From NCBI GenBank assembly GCA_002633005.1, contig NMRA01000001.1, forward strand, positions 4,582,869 to 4,646,868: 64,000 nt of DNA, given 5' to 3'. The stretch comes from Phoronis australis (Eukaryota; Phoronida; Phoronidae). A program made the translations under genes and the position numbers. Each line of letters starts with the position of its first letter. The stretch's first letter is position 1. Positions 34,471 to 47,072 of this stretch are shown in pieces. The notes beneath the pieces are model-generated. The model searched no databases. It had not been told where the DNA came from and saw only the letters and a program-made list of their open reading frames with translations.

Positions 34471-34522
34471 TGGGGTAAAACGTCTAAGTTGATGGGGCAA
34501 ATAGTCCAGGCGTTTTGCCCCA
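34471..34522. repeat. Small inverted repeat
   Basis: TGGGGTAAAACG and CGTTTTGCCCCA are perfect 12-bp arms except for one base. A third related TTGCCCCA occurs at about 34545 and again at about 34860. Confidence 0.5.
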
Positions 34523-36907
34523 ATACATCTGTAGGCTTCTTGCCCCAGAACCTCACCCTAGATTTTTTAGAATAACAACTATAGAAGGAGAGATAATTTC
34601 TTAATGCTGCCAAAGTTTAGGAATTGATACTCGTGCTTCACAACAAAAATCGACAAAAGTTTTAATCGATGCATGCGCATTCGAAAAGAAATTGAAACAA
34701 AACAAACTTACTTATTGTTTCGGTTAGAGCTCTTGAAACTTGAGCATACATAAGACAGTGAGAGGGAAACGAGTGCAATAAAAGGTCACGTGACCAATCC
34801 CACGCGCGTGATACGGATTTTACGTTGTGGGGTGGGGGTTGAACCCCACTGGGCGTTCTTGCCCCACGTTACTCTTATTGATTTAAATCATAAGATGGTT
34901 CTTTTTGGTGCAAGACGGGTTTATTGCCGTTTTAACAGTTGCAATAGTTTCGACCTCTGCATTGGATTCTAAAGTGAAACTTGCTTGAAGTGCTTACTTC
35001 AAGCCTAACCTTTTTGTCAAATTTACTAACTATGCCTGTATTAACGGCTCTCTTCTCCAACAGACACAGGCAACTACCGTGATATCTTGCTTCCACATTC
35101 TGAAACTTAAGATGCTCCGTTTTCTCCTGCTTTTCCCATGCCGCGTCTTCTGTTGTTGGCCTCCAGTGTACACTGAATGAAGTCTCTGCAGAACGTAAGG
35201 AGTTGTTAAAATATTTCCTTTTGACTTGATACTCTCTCTATATTTATCCTCTAATTTTGACCTTTTTAGTCTGCAATTTATGTCAGATTATGTTGTGATT
35301 ATGTTACTTGTTGAGAAATTATATCTCGGATAGATCGAGATTTGACTATTTTTGCTATGTATTCTTCAATTTCGATGTGTTTATAAAATCTATTTCTCGT
35401 TGTGAATTTCTTTGTTTAAGAAATGTTTTCTCTAGATAAATTTGACTTGGAATTAAACGTTTTAAAGTCATTTTACACGTTGATAGTTTTGTTTCCTCAA
35501 AGAAATGTGCTAAAGGTTACGTTGGACCTTATCGACAAGTTCGTGTAATCGCCAAATATCTACAAAACTGTAGCTCTGTAAAAGTGTTAATTTCCTGTAG
35601 AATTGTATTGACTTTTTGCCAACCTGTCATTATTTGGTCACATGATTTAACAGTTTTACGTTGTTGAATATCCGAGCATTTGAAATAGTGAAGGATGGGA
35701 AGAATTTGCATCTCATTCCAGTAAATCTGGGACAAGAAGAGTTGCGTTGATCAGGTGCTTCCCGTTGGTCGCACTTGCCACGGATTGTTACTAGACGATC
35801 GAAGGGTAGCCTACATTTATCCGGACACTCCAGAACCGGACACTTTCAAAAGGTTCACCCACTTGGAATTTCAAATGTTTTTTCTCGTTTTTTTTCAGAA
35901 TCAAGCATTATTTGAAAGCTCCAACGTTCCTTAACGAGCCAGTGTCCGACATGTTTGACCTAATTTTGATTTTGTATAGCCAAGTCTGAAAAAAGAGGGC
36001 GCTAAAATCAAAACAATTCGGTACCGTCTTTCTTTGGTTACTGAAAAGACGCTTCAATTCTAATCATTTTAATAAAAGTAATGACACAGATTGTATTTTA
36101 ATGACAATATAAAACTTCATAAATGAAATTCGTTATTTGGATGTTAGTTCCTGGTCACTTCTGAAATTCAATGAATTTTTAAAGAACAACGTTGTTAAAT
36201 TTACTGCAATTGACAAAAAAAATTAATGAAAATCTTCAACATTGTCATTGTCAACATTCGTTGATGTTCGGTTAAATTCGGTGATGTTTACCAAATCCTA
36301 CAAAAAGCATTATGGTGGAGTGCCGGGTTCGGATCAAGCATCTGTCTCAGATTCTGCGAAAATGCCTCGTTTTGTTATAAATACAGAAGTTCCAGATTCC
36401 AATTTCCAAGTGCCATTTGTAAGTAAGGAGTAAGGTATGCTCGTGTCCATGGAGATAAAAACAACTACACATTTCCATTTCTCCTAACATTTTTTCATAA
36501 ATGTCCCAAAAGTGTCTGGATGAGGAAATAACCGCTGAGCTGATTATAAACGAGCAATAATTAAGGATTTGGAGATACAGTATATAGTGTCACATAGCGA
36601 GTGGCTGTTAAGGCAGAATATGGATTTACTTAAGTTACCGAAACTGGTGCACGGTGACGTAACGCGTCATTTACGTGAACAAAGAACTGGCATTTCAAGC
36701 TCTGTTTATCAAAATTCCTAACTTCTGTTCAGAACCTTCTGATTAAAAAGCTGCTGTTAACGATATTAACCCGATTTCTGTCAAAGAAACGGAGTTTTGA
36801 TTTAAACCACTAGAAAACTGGTCTGAAAAATTATTTTGACTTCGCCACGGGCTTATAGCATTGCACTGGAATTGAATTAAATCAACTGCATGTATAATTA
36901 TGTTTCA

Positions 36908-37334
36908 GTGCCCATGAAACAATCCCAGATAGGGACTTAAGTAAGTTTCTTAAATCCACTGCGAATTTGTGGTCTTGTGAAAACGCCGATTGTCCTTTCT
37001 TGTGCTGTTTTGGATTTATTATTAAGTCAACTTTTGTCTTTGATACAAATCGTGAGTGAACTTGACGTTGAATTCTCAATACCCGGTATTAACAAAAGTA
37101 AATAGGGATATTTTCGTGTAACGCCCCTAATTTAAGTCCCTAATTGTTATGATTCAGTTAAGGACTAAGTTTTTAGTTATATTATTAGAAAATGTCACTT
37201 GTCAATAAGGAGCTCATAACAAAGATGAAATGATAGAAAAATGTAACATCTGTGAGTAAAGAACGAAACTTATGCGCAAAGATTTAGGAACTTAGTTGAG
37301 TCCCTATTTGGGACTGTTTCATGCATCCAGGCAC
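36908..37334. mobile_element. MITE with ~50-bp terminal inverted repeats
   Basis: The left end is GTGCCCATGAAACAATCCC, AGATAGGGACTTAAGTAAGT, TTCTTAAATC. The right end is its reverse complement with a few changes (GATTTAGGAACTTAGTTGAG, TCCCTATTTGGGACTGTTTC, ATG...GGCAC). The interior (~320 bp) is AT-rich and non-coding. Confidence 0.75.
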
Positions 37335-37939
37335 ATATCTCTGAAAGATGAACCGTCATTAAATCTTAATTTGGTATAACTTGGTTTCGCATCGAAGTCG
37401 CTGGATGTCATTCAGCGATATGTCTCATATGGATTACAATAAATCATTGAGTTCCGCTTTTTTAACATCCATTATGCATTTCACTTAGCCTATTTGATTT
37501 TTTCTGCTGTGAGTTATATTTGTTCTCAATTTATCTTTGATGTCTTCATGTCGTGTAAAAATAATTCCGTTTTTAATGTATTCATTTATTTTTCTCCAAA
37601 TTCTTTTACACGACACACTCAAAAGATACAAGTGTTGAGTAACAACTCCAAAGTAATGGGAGTTATACATGAACTTTACAAGGTTGCTAGACAAAATGAC
37701 CGTTGTTTCCAAAATCTATTCAATTCTGCTTATTTGGTGCTTTTAGCAGGTGTTAAATTCTTGTTCAAGAATTATAAGAAAAGGCCAAATATTTGGTTCC
37801 TGATTTTTTGTTCTGCTATTATAAATGAATTGCTTGAATTGTAAAAGAATCCAGTTCAATATGGTGTTGTAGAGGGAGATGAAATAACATAGTGTCCTTA
37901 CTCAAAGCTAAATGGAGATTTTTTGTTTAGTAACCAGCA

Positions 37940-38008
37940 CCGTAAATTAATTGGCATCGCGAGTTAATTAGTTCACTAATTAGCTAATTAACCAGCCAAT
38001 TAGTACAT
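37940..38008. promoter_or_regulatory. Cluster of TAATTA/ATTAG homeodomain-type sites
   Basis: AAATTAATTGG, GTTAATTAGTTC, ACTAATTAGC, TAATTAACC and CCAATTAGTAC lie within 65 bp in alternating orientation. Density is high even for AT-rich DNA. This is a candidate developmental enhancer core 9 kb upstream of Six4/5; function is unproven. Confidence 0.3.
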
Positions 38009-38327
38009 GAGGGGTTCCATTATTGCACTCGTTATTTTCTCATTTTTGGTAACATTTTTGGTTATTAGAATTAAAAATATTTTTAAACCTGTCTAATATG
38101 CAAAGTAGTAATTATTTATTTCATGAATTAAAGTATCATACTACATCAAGAGCTCATGAAGGTCTTTTAAAAGATATGGGTCTTATGCAATTCGGTTGAA
38201 AAACGGCGAAGTAAAAACTTTTAGTGACAGTAAAGAAGGTATTATTATTTGTCCTTGTAACATGATTTTGGTATCGTATTAGATATGTGGATATATTTTA
38301 AGGAAAATTTGGGAATTACTGAAACTG

Positions 38328-38363
38328 GCCTAGATGGCTTTACGTTACGCCTACCATCTAGGC
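38328..38363. repeat. Hairpin with 10-bp perfect stem
   Basis: GCCTAGATGG, a 16-base loop, then CCATCTAGGC. Confidence 0.6.
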
Positions 38364-39790
38364 AGAGGCACTTCCCACGGTCGGCTACCCGAGTCAACGG
38401 ATCACAAGCAGATGATACTCTATTTAACAATGTTTGTGTCTATTAGACGGCAAAATATTCCAAAAATATAGATGAAATTTGTTCGGATGAAGTTTTCAAT
38501 GATAAATGTTCTAAACATACTTCGCTTGTACTAAACAGAAATTCCACCCTATTCCATAGCAAGAAACAACACCGGAAGTGGAAGAAACAATGTAAACAAC
38601 ACCCAAACATGTGTGGAGCAACGTCAGTGTGATCGAAGTTGGCATTCCAGTCATGAAGTTCTATGGTTTAAGCTACCCCTGGATTGCGTCTCATATCAAA
38701 TATGAACCGTATTTGGTTTCCAACATAATTCTGAAAATACGCAAAAACTCAGTTTCATGCTATGAACAGCCACGTGTTCGAGTACTCTTTTGACAATCGT
38801 AAGCAGACGAACACTGGAAACTTCAACGCTAGATGTCGCGCGACCTCGCAGAAGCAAATGATAGTTAACGACTTTAGGGCACTGCCGTCTTCAGGGCCTC
38901 GGATGACAGCCTTGAGATTAGACCCCGGGTTCTGATGTCGGGAAATGAATTTTTTGGGACTATTTGGAATAGCAAAATTACATGGAGGCATGGCACAAAC
39001 GAGTGTATATTTTTCACGCTCTCATACGAGGTGTAAACCTCATGTGGGGTTGAATGACTACTGCCATGATAGGATCTATTGGTTAAGTAAAGCTGTGTGC
39101 GTTTCAGTTTCTCAGCGAAATACGTGTGCACATTATGTTCGCTAAGAATGACCGCTTACTTGAGAGATTCGTTCATTAATGTGACGACTCGACATGTTGT
39201 GACGCAGTAGAGGAAGCGGTAGCGTTGTTCTACCAGGAAGGAAGAGAACCGACTCGCATTACACGCGTGTCCTGTTAGGTTATCCAATTTGTAAATCTGG
39301 TTCAACAGGACGGAACTACATACTCATAAGCCAGAAATGCCCGGCAAAACCAAATACGTGTGATTACACCACTTCCTCGAGTAATTGCGCCTTTCGCTCA
39401 GCAACTGTAGTGATTTCTCACACTCCAAACTTTTCGAGAACATTCTCGCGTGCAGGACTAGTGTTGATTAGACATTTTAAAGAGGCATGGATTGATCGCG
39501 AAAACTCCCTAGAAAACCAGGCCTAATACCTTTTGAACAGATCACGGCGAATCTGCTTCTCGGTGATGCTAACGTGAAAGTTATTCATTCTGAATAGGGT
39601 AAAATTTTCTACAAAAGTCGTCCGATTCACTATTTTTGAAGCGCAGACGAAATGAAAACTTCCATCCCAATACAGATTTTAATTCTCCGCATCTAATAAC
39701 ATATTTGCGCGCATGCGCTCAAAGAAGTCGGACTGGCTGCTGAATGAAATCGCCATTGTTTTGTTTCCATTAAAGGTAAAAGGTCACGTT

Positions 39791-39949
39791 CAGAGTGTGG
39801 ATCCAGAATTTTAAGTTAAGAGGACCAGGGCAGAGTATTAGCCAGGATTTTGCCCGTCAGACATTCGCACCCCCGAACTGCCAAATGGAATCCGGGAGAA
39901 TTTTAGGGTCGGGGAAGGGGGGTGGGGGGCATGGCCTCCTTGGCCACTG
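39791..39949 (-). mobile_element. Non-autonomous hAT-like element, copy 4
   Basis: CAGAGTGTGGATCCAG at the left and TTGGCCACTG at the right, with the family interior in reverse (TATTAGCCAGGATTTTGCCC, GTCAGACATTCGCACCCCC, GGGAGAATTTTAGG). It is about 159 bp long, like the copy at 2925. Confidence 0.65.
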
Positions 39950-40586
39950 ACATTTCTCCATAATTGTAAGGAAAATGTGTTACGTCTTGGTCTTGCCATA
40001 CCAAAGAGAGGTGGTCTGTCGTGTGGGAGAAAATCCGACAAAGTAACGAGCAATTGACAGACATTTTTTTTTGAAATTTGAAACTAAATAAAAATACTTT
40101 GGCATCAATAGAAATTCAAAATCTTTACGAACAAACCGGAAAAATTCCTGGTGAACAGTTTGACCTCTGTTTCACTGGCACCACTTTGAATAATTCAATT
40201 TATTCTGTTTTTCACGTTTTATGTTGTCTAACGGTTCCAATCCGGGATTCCTACTATTTTTGCCAGCTCGTCGGGCGTGGAGTGTTCAGTCACTTAACCT
40301 AAATGTACAAATGAAAGAACGGATCTGAAACTTGAACATATGTGATACTGGATTGCAGTGCTGATTGTTTATCGAAATATGTTGGTTTTCAGAATTTGCG
40401 AGACAAGGCATAGTTTTGGCCTTACGACGTGAAATGCAGTTCCGTTTTCTGTCAGTTGAGAACCAGTGGGTGGTAGACTGGACAGACCTTCTCATCAGAA
40501 GTTGAAACCGTTTCGCCATGGTTCATTTTGGAGACCGCGTCATGTCGCTTCAAGCACAAGCTACAACTCTCTATTTGCTCCACTAC

Positions 40587-40898
40587 AGGGTGTTTTACCG
40601 AAACAGAAACACCAATGTAAAACAGATATCTTGGAGTCGAAAACAGACTCCTGAACCTTCAAAACAGCTAACCAACTCGAAAAGCACGAACCCCGACCTT
40701 TAAAACAGGAACCCCGGGGATCGGAAAGGAAACCCGGGGACCGAAAAAAATTGCCGGGGTTTCCTGTCCATTCCCCAGGGTTCCTGTTTTAAAGGTCGGG
40801 TTTCTTGTTTTTTCTGGCTGATTAACTGTTTTGAAGGTGCGGGAGTCTGTTTGCTATTCCGGGATATCTGTTTTACACCGGGGTCGATGGAACACCCT
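40587..40898. mobile_element. Foldback element with ~145-bp arms
   Basis: Almost the whole 312 bp is one imperfect palindrome centred near 40745. It starts AGGGTGTT and ends AACACCCT. The arms carry paired blocks: AAAACAGATATC / GATATCTGTTTT, ACAGACTCC / GGGAGTCTGT, CTTCAAAACAG / CTGTTTTGAAG, CGACCTTTAAAACAGGAACC / GGTTCCTGTTTTAAAGGTCG, and CCCCGG near the centre. Short GAACCCC / AAAACAG motifs recur within each arm. It has no coding capacity. Confidence 0.8.
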
Positions 40899-41871
40899 TC
40901 ACTAATTTAATATCAGGTGCGCGTGCAAACATGTAAAACAGCTTTTATAGCGCGTGTTTCAGTATGACGTTTGTGACCTGTTCCATGAAATGTTGATGTA
41001 GAATTAGATCGAAACGTTGCCATCTTTAGTTGCACGAGTATCATGTATCCGGGATGAACGGCTACAATTGTATACAATGCAAACAGGTTTCCCTCATATC
41101 ATGATGTTACAAGCTCACTGTCTGGTCATTGACTTATAGGAACACACACCGAATTGGGGACAAAAAAGCTGGTTGATTGAAACGTGTACAGATGTAAGCG
41201 TAACTTTCTATTTGTGTGCTGTTCGAATAAGATGTAACTGGCATGATTTGTGAAAGGCCTGGTCACCTAAGTATTCAATAGTCGCATACAAACTTGGCGC
41301 TACCAAGTCTCTTGCACAAATTGTAGTTATTCTATCTTTCCGTCACATTCACGGAAAGGGAGTTGTGACAACTGGTCCAGCACCATTCTATCTGAAAATT
41401 TTTGTCTCGTCTTCGCGTCTGTCCACAATTTTTAGCCACTAGGAGGCAGAGTACACACTGAAGAAACTCATTTAGTTTGTCAATTTTTACGACTACAATT
41501 GAAGTTCCTCTGGCTACTTAAAAACAGAAAATACATCGAACCGGCAGTTCTCAGTAAAAGCCACAACTCGCATGTGATTACCACGAACTCGTAGACAGTG
41601 CAACCTGACTGCCAAAACTTCAGATTATAGAAATCCGGTGAAAAGTGGGTGTCGACCAGCTAGATTGTTTTACATATCCAAAGGGTCTGGAAGACAACTG
41701 TATTTCCAGTTAAATTCAATTTCCACCTTGCAAGCAGTTAAAGGCTTAATAAAAGCCACGACTGAATAAAAATGGGTCAGTGGTCAAGACCAGAACAGAC
41801 CCATTTTATCAAGCAAATGCACTTCGTCAATTTTTAATAAAATTGGAGAAGATAATGACTGAACCATAGAT

Positions 41872-42276
41872 AGTGCCACCGTCTCTACTGTTACTTAGAG
41901 ACGGCGATGCTCCCATAAAGCCTTCATACGCCGGAAGCTTTTCGACGAATTATGCCTCACACAGGTAGAAGTTAAGCGCATAGAGGGAGACGTTAAGAGG
42001 CCGTCGATATGTCTTTGATTCCTTCCAACTCGAACAAATATTCCCGTAATAAAACTTTTTTCGAGCAGTCATTCGTTCAGTTGCCCAAAATCTGCAACCG
42101 GCCATTTTTACACTACGGTACACGCGCCGGGGATATGACGCAGGCAAAAGGTACTTATAGCAACGTGACTTTGATGGTTTAATCAGTGTGAGGCGTAATT
42201 CGTCGAAAAGCTTCCGGCGAATGAAGGTCCTATGGCAGCAGCATCGTCTCTGCTGCTAATTAGAGACGGTGGCACT
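41872..42276. mobile_element. MITE with long, two-part terminal inverted repeats
   Basis: The outer arms are AGTGCCACCGTCTCT at the left and AGAGACGGTGGCACT at the right. The inner arms are CGCCGGAAGCTTTTCGACGA, ATTATGCCTCACAC and their reverse complement ending at 42219. Each arm holds its own small hairpin (CGTCTCT...AGAGACG). A truncated relative is at 2485-2725. Confidence 0.8.
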
Positions 42277-43744
42277 GTCTACTCCATATTTATACCACAT
42301 GAGGTATTTTTAAAGGAACACGACGTGGCATCTTGTAACATCGAACATCAAGGAATGCGACCATTATCCGTTTTTGATAACTTCCCTTGCTTCCCTGTCT
42401 CATAAATTGTGTCTTTGCCGAACTAGTTTGTTGTTTGGCAGTTCTAGGTGAGTTAAGTCGTGGACGAGACAGTCTCGCCATCTTATGACAGAAGGCAACT
42501 TGACTGCAGCGGAACGTGCAGTAGCCACTATCGTCAGTCCAATCCGGCTAACTTTTCTTACGGCAGCTTTGCTAAGATTACATGAAAATCGTTGATATCT
42601 TTTGGACGTGGCATGTGTGTCTTTAATGAGAAACTGGTTATTGTCTTGCCCCTACTAGTAGGCGTAAACAGCTGAATGTGACCGACATTGATCAACTTAT
42701 ACTGAGGTAGAAATCTTAGCTGAACCGGCAGCTGAAAGTGTTGCTCGCATGATTAATATAATTAGTTATTTCAACTCTTCTAATGTCTACCAAATCCACC
42801 CCGCTGTCATTGAGATATTATGACTTATCAAATGAGGGCATCTCAAAATACTCAACTTTACAAGCTATGGTAACTTTCATTTTCGAAGTTTATCATCAAT
42901 TAATTTGCGGATGTGCACATTCAAGACTGTGTTTCTTTCGAGTAATTTTTTGTTTGAACAAGATCTAATTGCAGGTTTCAGTTTAGGGTAACTCGAAATT
43001 TGAATAACGGCCTTTACAATGTTTGGTTAATTTATTATTAAGAAATACAATTTTTTTTAATGTTTATTACGAAATCTTCAGAATACAATGAATATACATA
43101 ACCCAGAAAGCGCCAAGAGGCATTAGATACAATGAAACTGTTTAGTTCGCTTAGAACAGCTTATAAAGCGAAATTAGTCACTTATTATGACGATTATTTG
43201 CTGAAATGAAAACGTGACCACTCTCTGTTAAAATGACATCTTGTACTTATTTCATCGTTGTTGTCTCACATATTCATGCATAGCGTTAGTTTACTTTATG
43301 GGCTTCAAAGTCATATTGTGTTTATTCCTGTTACTCATCCGTCGAGTCGTCACAACTCTCAGTTTTGTTACTGGTCTAATTACGTAAAATTTTGTTTCTT
43401 AATTAGCTAGTTTTATGGCATTTAAATTGCCACGACAATTAGCTCATGTAAACAGCACTGATGCCTGTCGTTGGATGTCTTCAACCAACAGCTTTAAGGA
43501 ACATAAAAGGTTTTATGGCCGAAACACGTATTTTGGAATTATTGTTGAGTGAAGTTGACTTCTTGAAATTATTAGGTTTGACCAAGGATATAAAACAATA
43601 AAATCTATTGTGCTTTTGGGATTTTATTACTAATCACAATTCTTGCCATTTTTGTGTGCTGTTTGTTGGAATTAAGGTCGGTGGCTTCATCAGATGAATG
43701 CTCTTAAATTGCCCAGTCATTTATTGAGACGGTTTTGCTTCGTC

Positions 43745-43935
43745 AGTAAACATGGCTTGAGGGGGAGGGGGGCTATAGCCCCACTTTTTCAGTGCTGCGA
43801 CAACCATGTTCTATGAGCGGTGCACCACAGGGCGACAGGGGCTGCAGCCCCCTTTTTTCAGTGCTGCGCCGCCAATGGTAAAGGGCTCGATTGCGACCGC
43901 TGAGGTTATGGGTTCTATCTCGCGTTGGAGCTGAT
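43745..43935. repeat. Short direct repeats and tRNA-like SINE fragment
   Basis: GGGGCTATAGCCCCACTTTTTCAGTGCTGCG (about 43770) and GGGGCTGCAGCCCCCTTTTTTCAGTGCTGCG (about 43842) are direct repeats, each containing a small palindrome. The following GGGCTCGATTGCGACCGCTG and GTTATGGGTTCTATCTCGC look like a degenerate tRNA body with B box, as in a tRNA-derived SINE. Confidence 0.4.
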
Positions 43936-46900
43936 CTCAGAAAACCACTTTTCTCGCTTATAGTGTCAGTATACTGCGGGGACGGAGCATGTTAAAACAC
44001 AGGGCTTCGCAAGAAGTTTGACGAAATTTCCGTTTGATATATTGCCTGGAAATTCGAGCAGGATAATAGCGACTGTCAAATACTGACAGCTTCATCGTCT
44101 TTAATCAGCTCAATATACTTGACAAAATATGCATGAGGGCGTATAGGGCTCATGTATTTAAAGTGACGCGCACTTCTTTTTAATGTTCTTTTTTAGTTCT
44201 CTCTCAATGATGCCCTTTATAAATATATATCCGGTGCTGACTCATTGTCCTAAAACTTGTGCACCACGTCGTGATGAGCTCTTGGCTTATACTGGCGCGG
44301 CAGTCGTCTGAACTTTTGCTATTAGCTATTCACGTAAATGATCTCGTCTTTTCGTTTTTCCACCAATTCAAGCCTTATGAGGGCTACCTGAAAACCAATT
44401 GAAAAATAAATCTCAGCACCAATCAATCAAATTCTGCGCTTCTCCGGTTTCAACTAGAGGCGTTATCTCCCTTCGCGTGCTGAAAAAAATACGAACAACG
44501 ATAAATTGTTCTCATCTTTCAAAACAGTATAAAGCACGTCTGACTTGGTCAAAATAATTAATGACAAACTAGCAAGCAAATACTCCACTGACGCCAGATA
44601 CAAGATGGCAAAACATACTTTTTCAGACACATTCAAAAACGCATAATAAAATCTTGCCTACAATAACATAAATAAGCTTCTCCCAAAAGCAGTCATTCTT
44701 GAACGGGACATTGTTCGCTGAAGCCTGCCTGTTTATCAAACAAATCTTATTGAAATCGTGCCATGAAAAGCAAATATAATAAAGAATTCGATTGAGATGG
44801 CTACGTTTAACTTTTATAAGAAAAAGACGAACAATGCCCGTGCTACGACTTAGTGTAGGAAATTATCATTTTGAAAACAGGATTGAATAGAACGAATGCC
44901 ACGATTGTTGAGCTACACAAAAGGTGACAAAAGCCGCAGGGACTGGTGTATGGGATTGTATGATTTTGAATAGCTATTAACAAGTGTCTTAATATTTGTG
45001 GCAGGATCTGTGACGCCACAACAGACTTATAAAAAATCATACGTTTTTTAATCAAATTTATATTTGTGGATTTTAAATTTTCTTATGTATCGTACTAATG
45101 AATCAAATGTTGTTCCTGATACTGGCGTTGCGTATCATTATTAGACAAGTGAACGTCTGCATATTACTATTTTTTCAGTTTGTCTGGTTTACTTTATTAC
45201 ATTTTATAAATAAAATTTGTTGCAATAACATACATGTATACATGGTGAAAATGAATTCTAATTTTTCACTTGTTGCTACCAACGAAGTAGCTATAAACCT
45301 AATTCATTCAGATATCCCTTTAAATGTTAAAGACTTATCGAACAGTAAAATGATTGATTATTCATTGATCCAAAGGAAAAGTGAATCACAGCAAACAAAG
45401 CAGGTTGGTATCGTGCTAAATTTGTTGTTTTTTTCTAGTTACCAACTGGTAGCTTTATGACAATGTTATATTTTAACCATTACGAAATTACTATAGAGCT
45501 GCAATTGAACACCGCTGTATTCAACTTACATTTATTTTTTAATCAGGTGAATAAATAGCATTACTTTGTTCCTCTTACGCCTGCTGCCTAAACAAAACAA
45601 GAGTTTGTTCACTACCTGCAGATACCACAGCTTGATGGGTTCGACAAAGCGCGTACGATTCACTATTTACATAGGCGTCAATCAACTTTCAAACTTTATT
45701 AAAATTCAACATTAACAAAGCCAGTTCAGGTGCAAGTCTACTTACAAACCTACTGTGGCGTGTCTTGGTTGTTGTGTGTGTTTTGACGGTTGAAAATGCA
45801 CAACACAATCATAAGGCGGCCGACAGTTGTATTGTGAGTGAAACGGGTCGTTGAAGAGTGTAATCGTGAACGTCAGCGACACTTGTACGACATGACCGGT
45901 GGACAACATGAGGGCGATGGGCACTTACTGCGGAAGCGTATACGTGGAACAAGACGTTATCATCAATGAGGAACCAAGTTGTTGAAAAAAACAACAACAA
46001 CAACTGTACAATCCCAGTTTTATTGAAAAGATTTATTGTAAACCATTGTTCGAATGTCACGCGACAACTATGACGAAAACAGATTCAACACTGAAACAAC
46101 ATGTCCCGCAGAGCAATGAGAGACGGGGAGATGAGAGAAGGCGGTAATTTAGAAATTATGGCGATGGAACTTAAGCAATATAACTAAATCCTGTCGAGCT
46201 TAAAAAGTCAAGAAAAACGTTCACATTCCTCAACTGACCTGCCTCAGATTCTTGGGCGACAGACATAGTACACAATGTAAACTAACCGAGGCTTCAGGAC
46301 AGAAAGTAAAACGTGCTACTAACCGGAAGGGCGCGGGCTGACAGATTACCATTTGTGTGCGAAAGTGGTTGTAAATAAAAATTAATATTTTATTATTTCT
46401 TTCCCGGATGTGCGTCAGTTTAGTTTTGAGTAATTAATTAGAAATAAGGTATTCCTTTCCACATCATTTTAGTCGAAAATCTTGAAATGACGAACTAAAA
46501 CCAAGTCAGTTTAGCCCAATCTTATTTCCAAACGATGCTCCTTCATCGTGTCGCCAAAGTTAAGATGGGGTAGGATTCATTTCTGGCTTACTATTAGTGT
46601 AACGACAAAATGAAAACCACAGCTGACTGACACGGAAGTTCACTTTCTACTATCTCAAAAGCTGTTAACAAAAAAGCGCAAGCATGCATTCAGAGTTTTA
46701 ATTACAACTTAATACGTTTTTGTGTTAGCACTGGCTTCTTGTTGACGAGACCACTTGTAGACAACTGAATAAAACAACGGAAATCGTATCTGTAAATTAA
46801 AATCTACATTTGTCTGCGAGTTATTATTTACCATGGCGCAGCTAGCACGATTGTATATTTTGAGTCCCATAATAACAAAAGAATTGTTTCGATGTGAGAA

Positions 46901-46977
46901 AATTACGATGATAACATTACAGTATCGTGTTAGGAGTCAGGCAAGACACGGCGCTGACTCGAGTTGCTGCCGATCAG

Positions 46978-47040
46978 CCAATCAGCGTGCTCCGATCTTC
47001 CCATTCAATTTATATAGTAGTAGCCCTCAACATGTTTAGT
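46978..47040 (+). promoter_or_regulatory. Six4/5 core promoter (CCAAT and TATA boxes)
   Basis: CCAATCA at 46978 and TATATAG at 47011 lie about 30 bp apart and upstream of the ATG at 47073. A start site near 47040 would give a leader of only about 30 nt. Positions fit a TATA promoter, but no transcript evidence is available here. Confidence 0.5.
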
Positions 47041-47072
47041 GGAGACCTGATCTTGTTACACTGAATACAAGC

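Larger units (their letters stand above)
34600..46970. other. 12-kb gene-poor interval
   Basis: Open frames are short, AT-driven and unlike known proteins. Apart from the repeats listed separately I see nothing supportable as a gene. It may hold regulatory DNA for Six4/5. Confidence 0.5.

Noticed and set aside
37494-37844. 116-codon plus-strand frame
   Set aside because: AT-driven composition, no recognisable domain, and no supporting splice or promoter signals.
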